This document shows, piece after piece, positions 16,707 to 25,868 of a stretch of 64,000 nucleotides of DNA (positions are counted from its first letter, which is position 1; every line of letters starts with the position of its first letter). The stretch is from positions 3,038,001 through 3,102,000 of the forward strand of contig NZ_CP011663.1 in assembly GCF_001020205.1 (NCBI RefSeq), read 5' to 3'. The notes beneath the pieces were generated by a model that had not been told where the DNA came from, did no database searches, and saw nothing but the letters and a program-made list of their open reading frames with translations. The position numbers were made by a program, and so were the translations under genes. Source of the stretch: Clostridium sporogenes (GTDB lineage: Bacteria; Bacillota; Clostridia; Clostridiales; Clostridiaceae).

Positions 16707-17766
16707 CTATACTATCTCCTTCAAAAATTTTATGTTCAACATATTCTGCAATTAAATGTCCAATAAATATATGTGCTTCTTGTATCCTTGGAGTAATTTT
16801 TGATGGAACTTTAATAATATAATCTGTAATTTCCTCTAAGCAATCATTCTTATAATCTCCCATTAGCATAACTGTAATTAATCCTTCTTCTTTTGCAAAT
16901 CTTAATGCTTCAATAATATTTTTAGACTTGCCGCTAGTAGATATCCCTATAATCATATCTCCTTTTTTTGCCTTAGCTTCTAATTGCCTTACAAATACTC
17001 TTTCATAACTATAATCATTACTTACAGCTGTTAACGTAGATGTATTTGTTGTTAACGCTTCAGCATTAAGTGCTCTCCTTTCTTTATAAAATCTACTAAT
17101 AAATTCTGTTGCTATATGTTGAGCATCTGCTGCACTTCCTCCATTTCCACACAAAAAAACTTGACTTTTATTTTTTAATAATTCTATAATTTCATCACCT
17201 ATTTGCATAATATCTTTTATAAGTTTCACATCAGATGCCATAGTTTTAAAAATATTAGTATGTTCTTCCAGCCTTTTATAAAAATAATTATTTGAATTAT
17301 CCTTATTATTATAACTTTCTAAAATCGATATCAATTCCCAAAGGCACCCTTCTCCACCTTTATATTGAAGTATTATATCAGCTGCATTTTTAGCCTTATC
17401 AATAGCATCTGATGGACAAATACCTAGCTCAACATATTTTAATGATTCAACATCATATTTACCATCACCTATATAACAAATTTCATTACACTCTATCTTA
17501 CAAGCCTTTTCTATTTCTTTAATAATTTCAATCTTATTCTTTTTTCCATAGTAAAAATAATCCCAAGAAAATCTTTTTTTAAAATAGCTAACTATTGGCG
17601 AATTTTCTCCAGTTATAGCAGCTATAGTAAATCCTCTTCTTTTTAGTTCAAAAATTGCATCAATATCTTTTAAGTTAACTTTTTTTTGCTCATTTCCAGC
17701 TTCATTTACTATGATTGAACCATCTGTAATAACACCATCTATATCAAAAATTATAGTCTTTATCAT
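16699..17766 (-). CDS. KdsC-type HAD phosphatase fused to GmhA-type SIS isomerase
   Basis: Residues 1-~160 of this 355-residue fusion are a KdsC-like HAD phosphatase without cap: IIFDIDGVITDG (nucleophile Asp) and YIGDGKYDVESL. Residues ~180-350 are a SIS domain of the sedoheptulose-7-phosphate isomerase type: CGNGGSAADAQHIATEF, LTTNTSTLTAVSNDY, GISTSGKSKN and the IQEAHIFIGH segment. KdsC proteins dephosphorylate Kdo-8-P or related ulosonate phosphates; GmhA isomerises phosphosugars. Fused in one protein next to a NeuB-like synthase, they suggest a phosphorylated-aldose route (isomerise, condense with PEP, dephosphorylate). The exact sugar is unknown. The start overlaps nothing and lies 4 bp after neuB. 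Confidence 0.85.
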   Translation of the reverse strand: MIKTIIFDIDGVITDGSIIVNEAGNEQKKVNLKDIDAIFELKRRGFTIAAITGENSPIVSYFKKRFSWDYFYYGKKNKIEIIKEIEKACKIECNEICYIGDGKYDVESLKYVELGICPSDAIDKAKNAADIILQYKGGEGCLWELISILESYNNKDNSNNYFYKRLEEHTNIFKTMASDVKLIKDIMQIGDEIIELLKNKSQVFLCGNGGSAADAQHIATEFISRFYKERRALNAEALTTNTSTLTAVSNDYSYERVFVRQLEAKAKKGDMIIGISTSGKSKNIIEALRFAKEEGLITVMLMGDYKNDCLEEITDYIIKVPSKITPRIQEAHIFIGHLIAEYVEHKIFEGDSIDD

Positions 17767-17770
17767 TAAA

Positions 17771-18595
17771 CTACCCTCTCAACTTTTTCCTTACTTTCAT
17801 TTCTTCTTCATTTAATACTTTTTGCCCATTACCTAGTATTTTTTCTATTTCTCTAATTTCTTTTACCAATTTATATAGTTCATATGGTTCAATAGATGCC
17901 GCTTGATCAGAACCATACATACTTTTATCCAATGTAATATGCCTTTCTATGGATGTAGCTCCTAAAGCTACTGCTGAAATACTAACTAATGTCCCTGTTT
18001 CATGGCCACTATATCCAACTTTACAATCATATCTATATTTTAAATTATTTATCATTAATAAATTAGCATCTTCATTTTTCATAGGATATGTACTATTACA
18101 ATGCATTAATTCGAATGAACAGTTTTTCTTTCTAAATATTTGTACTGCTTTATCTATTTCATCATAGGTACTCATCCCTGTAGAGATAAAAGTATATTTT
18201 TTTTCATTTGCAATTTCTTCTAATAACTCATAATTAGTAAGCATTGCAGAAGCAACTTTATTGTATTTCAAATTATATTTTTGTAAAAATTTTTGTGAAC
18301 CTATATCCCATGCAGACGCAAACCAATCTATTCCTTTAAACTCACAATATTTATTTATTTCATCGTATTGTATTTCATTAAATTCTAATCCTTCTTTCTG
18401 CTCTCTTTGAGTATTTCCCCAAGGCGAAACACGAGGACTAGTTAAATACTCTTCTGTATATACTTTATCTATGGTTCTTTTTTGAAATTTTACGGCATCA
18501 CACCCTGCTATCACAGCTGTATCAATAAGCTTTTTGGTAATATTCATATCTCCATTATGATTAATTCCTATTTCAGCTATTATATACGTATTCAT
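17771..18595 (-). CDS. NeuB-family sugar-acid synthase lacking the SAF domain
   Basis: The 274-residue protein contains the NeuB TIM-barrel signatures IAEIGINHNGDM, AVKFQKRT, FISTGMSTYDEI, LMHCNSTYPM, VGYSGHE and SIERHITLDK. These enzymes condense PEP with an aldose or N-acylmannosamine. The protein ends right after the barrel, so the C-terminal SAF (antifreeze-like) domain of sialic and legionaminic acid synthases is missing. The start at 18595 is preferred: AAGGAGAGTTACA precedes it, whereas the in-frame ATG at 18613 has no ribosome site. Together with the adjoining phosphatase-isomerase fusion it could make a Kdn-like acid through a 9-phosphate. No CMP-transferase is in the window. Confidence 0.85.
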   Translation of the reverse strand: MNTYIIAEIGINHNGDMNITKKLIDTAVIAGCDAVKFQKRTIDKVYTEEYLTSPRVSPWGNTQREQKEGLEFNEIQYDEINKYCEFKGIDWFASAWDIGSQKFLQKYNLKYNKVASAMLTNYELLEEIANEKKYTFISTGMSTYDEIDKAVQIFRKKNCSFELMHCNSTYPMKNEDANLLMINNLKYRYDCKVGYSGHETGTLVSISAVALGATSIERHITLDKSMYGSDQAASIEPYELYKLVKEIREIEKILGNGQKVLNEEEMKVRKKLRG

Positions 18596-18636
18596 TGTAA
18601 CTCTCCTTATCATTTAAAATATTATAAAAAAGTATT

Positions 18637-21600
18637 TTAGTATCCAACAATATTTCTATATAAAGTTGATGCTTCAAAAACATTACTCGCATTAAACTTA
18701 GAACAATCAATAACCAATCCTCCATTTGGCCTATATGATGGTATTAATGGTTCTTTTTCATAATTTGTATATCCTTTAAAATCTTTATTGTTAATATAGT
18801 TTTTTTCATACCACTTTATAATTTCATTATTTCCATATTCCTTAATTGACTGATATAAATATTTCTTCTTTGTTTCTAGATTATTATCATTGAATAAATG
18901 TTTTGCACAAACTTTATAGTATTGATGCATATCAACATCAAAATTTTTGTACTCTTTTAAATACAACGATTTTGCTATTATAAACGATATTAATACGGCA
19001 GTTTCTTCAGTTACAAAGCTTGGCATATAAAACAAATTACATTTTGAGGTAATATTATTATATTTTTTTAATTGATCCATATCACATCTAAACTTATCAT
19101 ACTCACTTTTATTAATATCATTTACATATGATAAACCTACACTATTTTGGGATGATCCACCAATAGTCATAGGCATATTAACATGAATATATTTTTTTTG
19201 CAAATAAGCAAACATAATTCCTGTACTTACATCTGCTGAAGCATAAAAAATTTTTCCTGAAGTTTTCTTTGCCTCTTCAACCAATTCTCTTTTAATTATT
19301 GAATTATAATAAAACATTGGTAATATACTATATCTTGCTTTAAAATTTAATACTGCATTTAACATTGATTCATCGTAGTAACTAAATTTTATATTATTTT
19401 TTTGACTAGGATATGGAATAAACAAACCATTCTTAATGCTATTTATTCCGACATTTGGCCACCCGTATGCTACAGGATCCCAGGTTATAGATCCAGGTCT
19501 ATTAAGCTTTTTTATAAATTCTGATAATACTTCTAAGCAATGCAATAATAAACCATCATCAGATCCCATTAAAAGTATATACTCTCCACTTGATTGCTCA
19601 TATGCAAATTCATAATTTTCTTTCATTGCATACTCTTCTGGAGTTCTAAAATATTTTATTTTTTTGCAATTTAATTCATTAACTAATTTTTTTGTTTCAT
19701 TATTTCCAGGTGAACTATTATCACTTACTATAATCTCATAATTATCATAATTCTGATCAATACAAGTCATTAGTGCATATTTTAATACTTGAGCTGAATT
19801 TCTAGTTGGAATTATAACACTAATAAATGGATCTTTATTTGAATTTTCAATTATAACTCTTTTTTCATTTAAATTTTTCTGCAACATTTTAAAAACGGGG
19901 CTACACTTAGCTCTAACTCCTATAATTTTTAAATCTTTATTTTTAACTTCTTCTTCGAATAAAAATCTTATATATAATTTATATAAGTTTTTAAAGTTTT
20001 CATCTTCTAATATATTTATAAGTATTATAGCTTTCTTTATGCCTCCTATACATAGATATAAAATTATTTCAACAAGCTTATTATTATTTAACTTTTTATG
20101 ATAAATTAATTCTTCTTTTAATTCATTTTTTATATTTTTTGAATTTATTGCTACATCTATGAATGTATTAATATTATTATTTTGAAGTAATGCTATAAGA
20201 TATTGTCTTTCAATAAATCTATTATGTTTAGATTTGTTGTAACATTTAGCTAAATATTCTTCAGATTTCATACTATCTTTTAAATTTAAAGACATTGCTT
20301 TAAGTGTGTCAAAAATTGGTGAGTTGTATATAGTACAAATTTCTATTAGTTTATTTTCTATATTTTTAATTAAATTATTTCTCTCTGATTCTCTTATTTT
20401 ATCATCAGCTATATTACATAATAGTGCAGCTCTTGTATTCCATGAATTTTCTGACAGAAAATTGCTAACAGCATTTTTATCAATTTTTAAATTAATACTT
20501 TTTTCTATAGCTTCACTAAAACTTTCTTTTGTATTCGCAAGAAAAGTATTTATTTTATCTATAGTTGATTCTGGCATATATGTTGTTACTACAGGTAATC
20601 CGCAAGCTATATATTCATATTGTTTTATTGGATCACAATTAATAATCAAATCTATATCATCTTTAAAAGGTATTATTCCTGCTTGACAATATTTTAAATA
20701 CATCTTTAATTCATTGTGCTTTTTAGGCCCTAATATATAAAGATTACTACATTTTTCTTTTAAAATTTTATCATTTCCAAACCCTATAACTATAAAAGAC
20801 TTATCTGGATTTGATTTTACTATTTCATAAAAAAGTTCTTTATCAAACCAATCATATATAGCCCCTGTATATACTATTCTTGGTTCAGGAATATTCTTCA
20901 AATCTTCAGGTATATTTTCATCCGAAAATATAAAATCACCTTCATTAACAGCATTTCTTGAAAGATAAACATTTTTCCTTCCCTCAATTGATACTTTTTG
21001 CAGATATAAAGATATAGCTGTTGTGGTTATAGCATCTGCCCTATCCATTAATTCTTGTTCCCACACATTATCTTTTTTATTTCCCCAAAAAGCATAATCT
21101 AAATCAGAATGATCATCCACGCAATCATAAATATGTACAAAGCTACCTTTTAATGAACTTATTGCACCTATCTGATATGGCATATAAGTAACAATAATAG
21201 TTTTATTAGCCTCTGTAGCCATATCTAATAACCTCTGTATAAGATATGTATAAGTATTATATATTATCTTTTCATCATACATAGCTAAAATAGGAGAATA
21301 TATTTTTACTCCATCCACTATTTTTCTATTCTTAATAGAATATTCTATTAAAGCATTTAGTCTTACATTTTCACTATTAATATTTGCTTCTATGGTAGGC
21401 GTAATATATATAACTTCATTTCCTAACTTAACAAGAGCTCTTGATATATGGTGCATACGCTGATATATATCATTCCAACCACACGAAGATAAGATTATGA
21501 ATCTTCTCTTTTTAGAATTAGCAGTCACGTTAAATATATTTTTTAGGGCTTCATTTTTATCATATAAATGACAAATTCTATTTTTTAATTCTTTGTCTTT

Positions 21601-22089
21601 TGAATATCTATACGTAAGTCCATAATATAATGCTGCATCACTTCTATTTCCCATCTTATCTAATTTAATTGCATCCTCATAATATTTTTGTGCAATAATA
21701 TCCGCCTTGGTATCTTTGCTACCTAAATTTGTTAATGAATTGTAAGCACTATATTCTTCACTTCCATTATTTGAATTAATTAATGCCTTCTTATAATACT
21801 CTATGGCCAATTCATTGTTATTAACAGATTCATATAAATAGCCGAGATTATATAATATATCAAAACTATCTTGACATATAGTATTACCTCGCTTTAAAAT
21901 TATTTCTGCCTTATCCATATTATCTTCCAACATAGCTATAACCCCTTCAAAGGAATAGATATCTACATCATTATTCACTAGTTCTTTATATTCTTTTATA
22001 ATCTTTTTAGCATCTTCTAAAGCATTACTATTTATAAGATTTTCTATATTTTTTTTCACCTTACTCTTATATTGTTCCATATCTTGCAT
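18637..22089 (-). CDS. Large bifunctional glycosyltransferase: TPR, GT-B and GT-A (GT2)
   Basis: This 1150-residue cytoplasmic protein has no obvious membrane segment. Residues ~1-180 are TPR-like helical repeats (DILYNLGYLYESVNNNELA). Residues ~195-570 form a GT-B glycosyltransferase, with IILSSCGWNDIYQRMHHI, HIYDCVDDHSD and the donor-site segment PIKQYEYIACGLPVVTT. A helical linker follows. From residue ~755 a GT2 domain begins with FISVIIPTRNSAQVLKYAL and contains LLMGSDDG as the DxD-type motif. AGGTGATAAA precedes the ATG. Two transferases in one chain suggest consecutive sugar additions to flagellin or its glycan. The donors are unknown. Confidence 0.85.
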   Translation of the reverse strand: MQDMEQYKSKVKKNIENLINSNALEDAKKIIKEYKELVNNDVDIYSFEGVIAMLEDNMDKAEIILKRGNTICQDSFDILYNLGYLYESVNNNELAIEYYKKALINSNNGSEEYSAYNSLTNLGSKDTKADIIAQKYYEDAIKLDKMGNRSDAALYYGLTYRYSKDKELKNRICHLYDKNEALKNIFNVTANSKKRRFIILSSCGWNDIYQRMHHISRALVKLGNEVIYITPTIEANINSENVRLNALIEYSIKNRKIVDGVKIYSPILAMYDEKIIYNTYTYLIQRLLDMATEANKTIIVTYMPYQIGAISSLKGSFVHIYDCVDDHSDLDYAFWGNKKDNVWEQELMDRADAITTTAISLYLQKVSIEGRKNVYLSRNAVNEGDFIFSDENIPEDLKNIPEPRIVYTGAIYDWFDKELFYEIVKSNPDKSFIVIGFGNDKILKEKCSNLYILGPKKHNELKMYLKYCQAGIIPFKDDIDLIINCDPIKQYEYIACGLPVVTTYMPESTIDKINTFLANTKESFSEAIEKSINLKIDKNAVSNFLSENSWNTRAALLCNIADDKIRESERNNLIKNIENKLIEICTIYNSPIFDTLKAMSLNLKDSMKSEEYLAKCYNKSKHNRFIERQYLIALLQNNNINTFIDVAINSKNIKNELKEELIYHKKLNNNKLVEIILYLCIGGIKKAIILINILEDENFKNLYKLYIRFLFEEEVKNKDLKIIGVRAKCSPVFKMLQKNLNEKRVIIENSNKDPFISVIIPTRNSAQVLKYALMTCIDQNYDNYEIIVSDNSSPGNNETKKLVNELNCKKIKYFRTPEEYAMKENYEFAYEQSSGEYILLMGSDDGLLLHCLEVLSEFIKKLNRPGSITWDPVAYGWPNVGINSIKNGLFIPYPSQKNNIKFSYYDESMLNAVLNFKARYSILPMFYYNSIIKRELVEEAKKTSGKIFYASADVSTGIMFAYLQKKYIHVNMPMTIGGSSQNSVGLSYVNDINKSEYDKFRCDMDQLKKYNNITSKCNLFYMPSFVTEETAVLISFIIAKSLYLKEYKNFDVDMHQYYKVCAKHLFNDNNLETKKKYLYQSIKEYGNNEIIKWYEKNYINNKDFKGYTNYEKEPLIPSYRPNGGLVIDCSKFNASNVFEASTLYRNIVGY

Positions 22090-22118
22090 TTTATCACCTC
22101 GAACTTTCTAAATTAGTA

Positions 22119-22481
22119 TTAAAATGCTATAGATTTTTTTATAACATCTTTCCAAGTGTTTAATAAAGGTAATATTCCTTCATATAATAACTTTGATATT
22201 CTATCATAATCTTCTATATTTAAATATTCAGAAATCTTTTCTAATTGTTTTTTCATTAATTCTTCATCCATATTTTCCTTTTGGATATCTTTTGTTAATC
22301 TAACTACTTCGTTAAGCCAATCTATACCTTCAAGTATATATGACAGTAAGTTTAAAGCTTCATCATACTCCCTTTCTTTTATATTACTCATATACATATT
22401 GATACCATTAATTAATTTAACTATATACTCATCTGCACTTTGTAAAACTTCAAATTGTTGTTCCTCTATTGATTTTTCCAT
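22119..22481 (-). CDS. Small helical protein between two glycosyltransferases
   Basis: This 120-residue acidic protein is predicted all-helical and matches no family I recognise. Residues around EDYDRISKLLYEGILPLLN align without gaps to the 106-residue protein at 1930-2250. Coding starts 16 bp after the GT2/TPR gene stop (AGGGATATT before the ATG) and ends 29 bp before the large bifunctional glycosyltransferase. Repeated pairing with glycosyltransferase genes suggests a shared partner, perhaps the transferase or flagellin. The function remains unassigned. Confidence 0.72.
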   Translation of the reverse strand: MEKSIEEQQFEVLQSADEYIVKLINGINMYMSNIKEREYDEALNLLSYILEGIDWLNEVVRLTKDIQKENMDEELMKKQLEKISEYLNIEDYDRISKLLYEGILPLLNTWKDVIKKSIAF

Positions 22482-22497
22482 AATATCCCTCCGTTTT

Positions 22498-24609
22498 TTA
22501 TAAATTATTTATTAATTTCGTTACTCTTTCAATATCTCCATAAAGTATTATCTCTCTTAAGCATTGCATTGCTTCTTTTTCGTAATTGAAATTTACAAGC
22601 AATTTATACTTTAACACCATTAAATCAAAATCAAATTTCACTAATGATAAAGCTTCTTCAATGTTATTATAAGCTTCTTGATATTTTTTAGTATTTATAA
22701 GCTCTTCTATATTTTTTACGAGTTCTGGCATAAAAGCCTTTATTTTATTATTACTTATAAATTCCTCATTCTCCTCAATTAATAATTTAATATAATCAAC
22801 ATATGATTTATCTATATTTAATATATCTTTTATTTTTTTTATATATCTTATAGAATCTATATACTTATAACTTATAGCTTCTTTTAATTCTATAATAAAT
22901 CTTTCTTTTGGAGGTAATATCCATTTGTTATCACATATATATTCAAATTTATAAAGCTTCACTATAGAATAAAACTTATCTGCTAAAAAATCTAAAAAAA
23001 GTATTCTACGTTTATCTATTTGTAGCTTTCTACTATTTAATAAAGCTTCCATTATAATGTTGTGTTTAATTACACTTATAGTATTATATTCTTTAAAATT
23101 ATTTAATTTATTTTCTAAATAACTTCCAAAATCATAATAAGTAAAAATTAACTTAGATAATATATTTTTTAATTCTTTCTTACCATAATTAATAAAAAAA
23201 TCAAATTCATTTATATCAAATTTTAAAACATAATACACATAAATACTATAAAGTTTTTTGTTTCTAGAAATTATTCTTTTTATTTTTTCTAAATGTTTAT
23301 AATTGATATTTCCATTATTTTTAAAGTATATAACTATATCTAGCATTTCTTTTAGAAATCCATCTATTTCTTGAGAGTTAATCATTATTAAATTTTCCAT
23401 AAAAACATTATTATGTAAAAATATTAATATTTCATCATAATTATGTATATCTATAAAATTATTTAATATATAAAATTTATTCCATAAACCACCATCTTCA
23501 ATTATCTTGCATATAATTGTTATTTTATCATGCATAAAATTATTATCATCAATAGTTAATATTAGGCTTAAAGCTTTTTCGTAAAATTTATTTTGATAAT
23601 AACATAGTCCTAAATGATATATTACTGCATTTTTATATTCTATTGTAAAAATACTTATAGAAAATTCAGCTAATATATCATTTTTATTACGATTTTTATA
23701 TAAATCAAGATACATCTCATATGGTTGTATAGCTTTATCATATTGATTTAAATTGTTATAGGCTTCACCTAAATAAAAATAAAAATCAATAAATTTATCA
23801 CAATACTTTATTCCCTCTTTAGCTTTATATATTAAAGTATCATAACTTTTTAATGTATATAAAATAAGACAATATTTGTCAATAACATAAATATAATTAC
23901 ATAACCCTTTTTTACTAGCTTTTTTATAAGCAATCTCAATATATTTCAACGCCTTTTGTAAATCTTTATGCATAAGATAAGAAGTTGCAATTTGAAAATA
24001 TACATATATGCTATTAGGCTTTTCATCTAATTCTTTAAACAATAACTTTATATTTCTTTGAAATTTATGTTCCATCAACTCATAATTATTATTATCATAG
24101 CCATAGTGAATAAATCTTATTTGAGAGTCTAACGTAGGTTCACTGCATATAGGTTGTTCATGAATTATACCTTCATATTTTACAGTATTTTTCTTAAACA
24201 ATCTTAATAATGGAGATATAGCACCACTACTTACTGAATTTTGTATACTTTGACTAAAGTCAACTATTTTTATAAATGCTGAATAATACTTTTTTAAAAT
24301 TTTACTATTAATTAAATTTGCAAGTTCTTCTATATCATATAATTCTTCATCTGCATCAACTATAAGTATCCAATCTCCTGTACAATATCTTATAGATAGA
24401 TTTCTCATAGACCCAAAATCACTGTTCCATTTATGAAAATATATTTTATCTGTATACTTTTTAGCTATGTCTACAGAATTATCTGTAGAACCTGTATCTA
24501 CAATAATTATTTCTGCATCTATATAATCCTGTAGTTTTTTTAAAGGTATCAATGTTCTTTCTAAATTTTTCTCCTCATTTTTAACTATCATAGCAATGCT
24601 AAGTTTCAT
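22498..24609 (-). CDS. GT2 glycosyltransferase with TPR repeats, probable flagellin glycosyltransferase
   Basis: This 703-residue protein starts with a GT2 domain: LSIAMIVKNEEKNLERTL (residues 3-20), IIIVDTGSTDNSVD, and WILIVDADEELYD with the DxD metal motif. TPR-like helices follow from ~residue 190 (NSIYVYFQIATSYLMHKDL and FYFYLGEAYNNLNQYDKA). The GT2 + TPR layout is that of protein O- or S-glycosyltransferases, which add the first sugar to a polypeptide. It is the first gene after the flagellin terminator, with a SigD-type promoter of its own. This makes it the best candidate for the initiating flagellin glycosyltransferase. AGGAGAGAAAAATA precedes the ATG. Confidence 0.85.
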   Translation of the reverse strand: MKLSIAMIVKNEEKNLERTLIPLKKLQDYIDAEIIIVDTGSTDNSVDIAKKYTDKIYFHKWNSDFGSMRNLSIRYCTGDWILIVDADEELYDIEELANLINSKILKKYYSAFIKIVDFSQSIQNSVSSGAISPLLRLFKKNTVKYEGIIHEQPICSEPTLDSQIRFIHYGYDNNNYELMEHKFQRNIKLLFKELDEKPNSIYVYFQIATSYLMHKDLQKALKYIEIAYKKASKKGLCNYIYVIDKYCLILYTLKSYDTLIYKAKEGIKYCDKFIDFYFYLGEAYNNLNQYDKAIQPYEMYLDLYKNRNKNDILAEFSISIFTIEYKNAVIYHLGLCYYQNKFYEKALSLILTIDDNNFMHDKITIICKIIEDGGLWNKFYILNNFIDIHNYDEILIFLHNNVFMENLIMINSQEIDGFLKEMLDIVIYFKNNGNINYKHLEKIKRIISRNKKLYSIYVYYVLKFDINEFDFFINYGKKELKNILSKLIFTYYDFGSYLENKLNNFKEYNTISVIKHNIIMEALLNSRKLQIDKRRILFLDFLADKFYSIVKLYKFEYICDNKWILPPKERFIIELKEAISYKYIDSIRYIKKIKDILNIDKSYVDYIKLLIEENEEFISNNKIKAFMPELVKNIEELINTKKYQEAYNNIEEALSLVKFDFDLMVLKYKLLVNFNYEKEAMQCLREIILYGDIERVTKLINNL

Positions 24610-24647
24610 TATTTTTCTCTCCTAAATATATAATTTCCCTATTTTAT

Positions 24648-24674
24648 TTATCGAACCTTTTAAAAATTCCTTAA
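24648..24674 (-). promoter_or_regulatory. SigD (sigma-28) promoter of the glycosyltransferase operon
   Basis: On the minus strand TTAA is followed after 15 bases by TTCGATAA, the same -10 as the flgM promoter. It lies 39 bp upstream of the GT2/TPR start codon and just after the flagellin terminator. The glycosylation genes would thus be switched on together with flagellin. Confidence 0.65.
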
Positions 24675-24691
24675 TAATAAGTTTTTATTGT

Positions 24692-24728
24692 AAAAAAAGA
24701 AGTCAGAATAACTTCTGACTTCTTTTAA
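24692..24728 (-). terminator. Rho-independent terminator of flagellin
   Basis: A perfect stem, AAGAAGTCAGAA with its complement (24697-24708 and 24713-24724) and a 4-nt loop, is followed on the minus strand by seven T. It begins 14 bp after the flagellin stop. Confidence 0.88.
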
Positions 24729-24741
24729 AATTAAATTACAA

Positions 24742-25572
24742 TTATCTTAATAATTGAAGAACTCCTTGTGGCGCTTGGTTAGCTTGTGCAAGCATAGCTT
24801 GTGCAGCTTGTTGTAATATGTTGTTTTTGCTAAAGTTCATCATTTCTTTAGCCATATCTACGTCTCTTACTCTTGATTCTGCTGCTTGTAAGTTCTCAGA
24901 AGCATTATCTAAGTTAGCTATAGTATGCTCTAATCTGTTTTGGTATGCACCAAGTTTAGATCTTTCAGTTGAAACTGTCTTTATTGCTTTATTTACATTT
25001 TCAACAGCAGTTTGAGCAGTAGCATGATCTTTAACACTTACATTTGCTGCTTGGATTCCCAATTTTGTAGAATCCATACCACTTATCTTAATTTCTAATG
25101 TTAAATCAGCATCTTTATTTGCGCCTATTTGTAGTTTAGCACCTGTTGTAGCTAAAGATCCATTTAATAAGTTCTTTTCGTTGAATTGAGTTGTTTTAGC
25201 GATTCTATCAACTTCATTTGTTAATGAAGTTAATTCTTCTTGTATAGCTTCTCTATCTACTGTAACATTGGTATCGTTAGCAGCTTGTACTGATAATTCT
25301 CTCATTCTTTGAAGAATTGAGTGAGTTTCGTTTAAAGCACCTTCTGCTGTTTGGATTAAAGATATACCATCTTGAGCATTTCTTGAAGCTTGGTTTAATC
25401 CTCTTATTTGTGCTCTCATTTTTTCAGAAATTGAAAGTCCTGCAGCGTCATCTCCTGCTCTGTTTATTCTTAAACCTGAGCTTAATTTCTCCATAGCTTT
25501 AGCAGAATTTCCAGTGTTGATTCCCATATTTCTATGAGCGTTCATAGCGTTTAAATTGTGATTAATTATCAT
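24742..25572 (-). CDS. fliC: Flagellin
   Basis: This 276-residue short flagellin keeps the two terminal D0/D1 regions and almost no variable middle. The N-terminus MIINHNLNAMNAHRN, the SSGLRINRAGDDAAGLSIS motif (residues ~31-49), SLIQTAEGALNETHSILQR and the C-terminal end NQAPQGVLQLLR are diagnostic. The ATG at 25572 has GGGAGGAATTTAAA; the frame stays open upstream to 25614 but that extension does not match the family. The middle region holds Ser/Thr residues available for glycosylation. Two SigD promoters lie upstream, two CsrA-type sites lie in the leader, and a strong terminator follows. Confidence 0.97.
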   Translation of the reverse strand: MIINHNLNAMNAHRNMGINTGNSAKAMEKLSSGLRINRAGDDAAGLSISEKMRAQIRGLNQASRNAQDGISLIQTAEGALNETHSILQRMRELSVQAANDTNVTVDREAIQEELTSLTNEVDRIAKTTQFNEKNLLNGSLATTGAKLQIGANKDADLTLEIKISGMDSTKLGIQAANVSVKDHATAQTAVENVNKAIKTVSTERSKLGAYQNRLEHTIANLDNASENLQAAESRVRDVDMAKEMMNFSKNNILQQAAQAMLAQANQAPQGVLQLLR

Positions 25573-25580
25573 TTTAAATT

Positions 25581-25591
25581 CCTCCCTGTTT
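25581..25591 (-). promoter_or_regulatory. Candidate CsrA site 2, overlapping the flagellin ribosome site
   Basis: AAACAGGGAGG covers the Shine-Dalgarno sequence of flagellin and contains the A(N)GGA core of CsrA sites. With the hairpin at 25598-25613 it reproduces the two-site layout known from the Bacillus subtilis hag leader. csrA and fliW are encoded at 29851-30500. Confidence 0.6.
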
Positions 25592-25597
25592 TTCACA

Positions 25598-25613
25598 TGC
25601 ACTTCCCTGTGCA
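25598..25613 (-). promoter_or_regulatory. Candidate CsrA site 1, hairpin in flagellin leader
   Basis: TGCACAGGGAAGTGCA folds into a 5-bp stem with loop AGGGAA. ACAGGGAAGT matches the CsrA selection consensus ACARGGATGT at all but one position, and the GGA lies in the loop as expected. It ends about 26 nt before the flagellin start codon. Confidence 0.62.
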
Positions 25614-25754
25614 ATTTTTTTATTTATAGTTAAACCATTTAGGTTTACTAGCATTTTTTCAATTACTTTTCTTTATACATTACATTTCGTATATATTTTT
25701 ATAAACTTTATATGTTTTTATAGCTTATTTATTTTTATTTATCTTACATTAATT

Positions 25755-25781
25755 ATATCGAATTTCTTTTTTTATACTTTA
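25755..25781 (-). promoter_or_regulatory. SigD promoter P1 of flagellin
   Basis: The minus strand reads TAAA-N15-TTCGATAT, matching the Bacillus SigD pattern TAAA-N15-GCCGATAT except for the first two bases of the -10. It is the nearer of two copies, about 180 bp from the flagellin ATG. Confidence 0.8.
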
Positions 25782-25834
25782 TACCTTTTTTATATTTTTA
25801 TAACTTATTTATTTGCATTTATCTTACATTAAAT

Positions 25835-25861
25835 ATATCGAATTTCTTTTTTTATACTTTA
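25835..25861 (-). promoter_or_regulatory. SigD promoter P2 of flagellin
   Basis: The same TAAA-N15-TTCGATAT box, with an identical 15-bp spacer, sits in the upstream copy of the 80-bp tandem unit, exactly 80 bp from P1. Confidence 0.75.
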
Positions 25862-25868
25862 TAATTTT

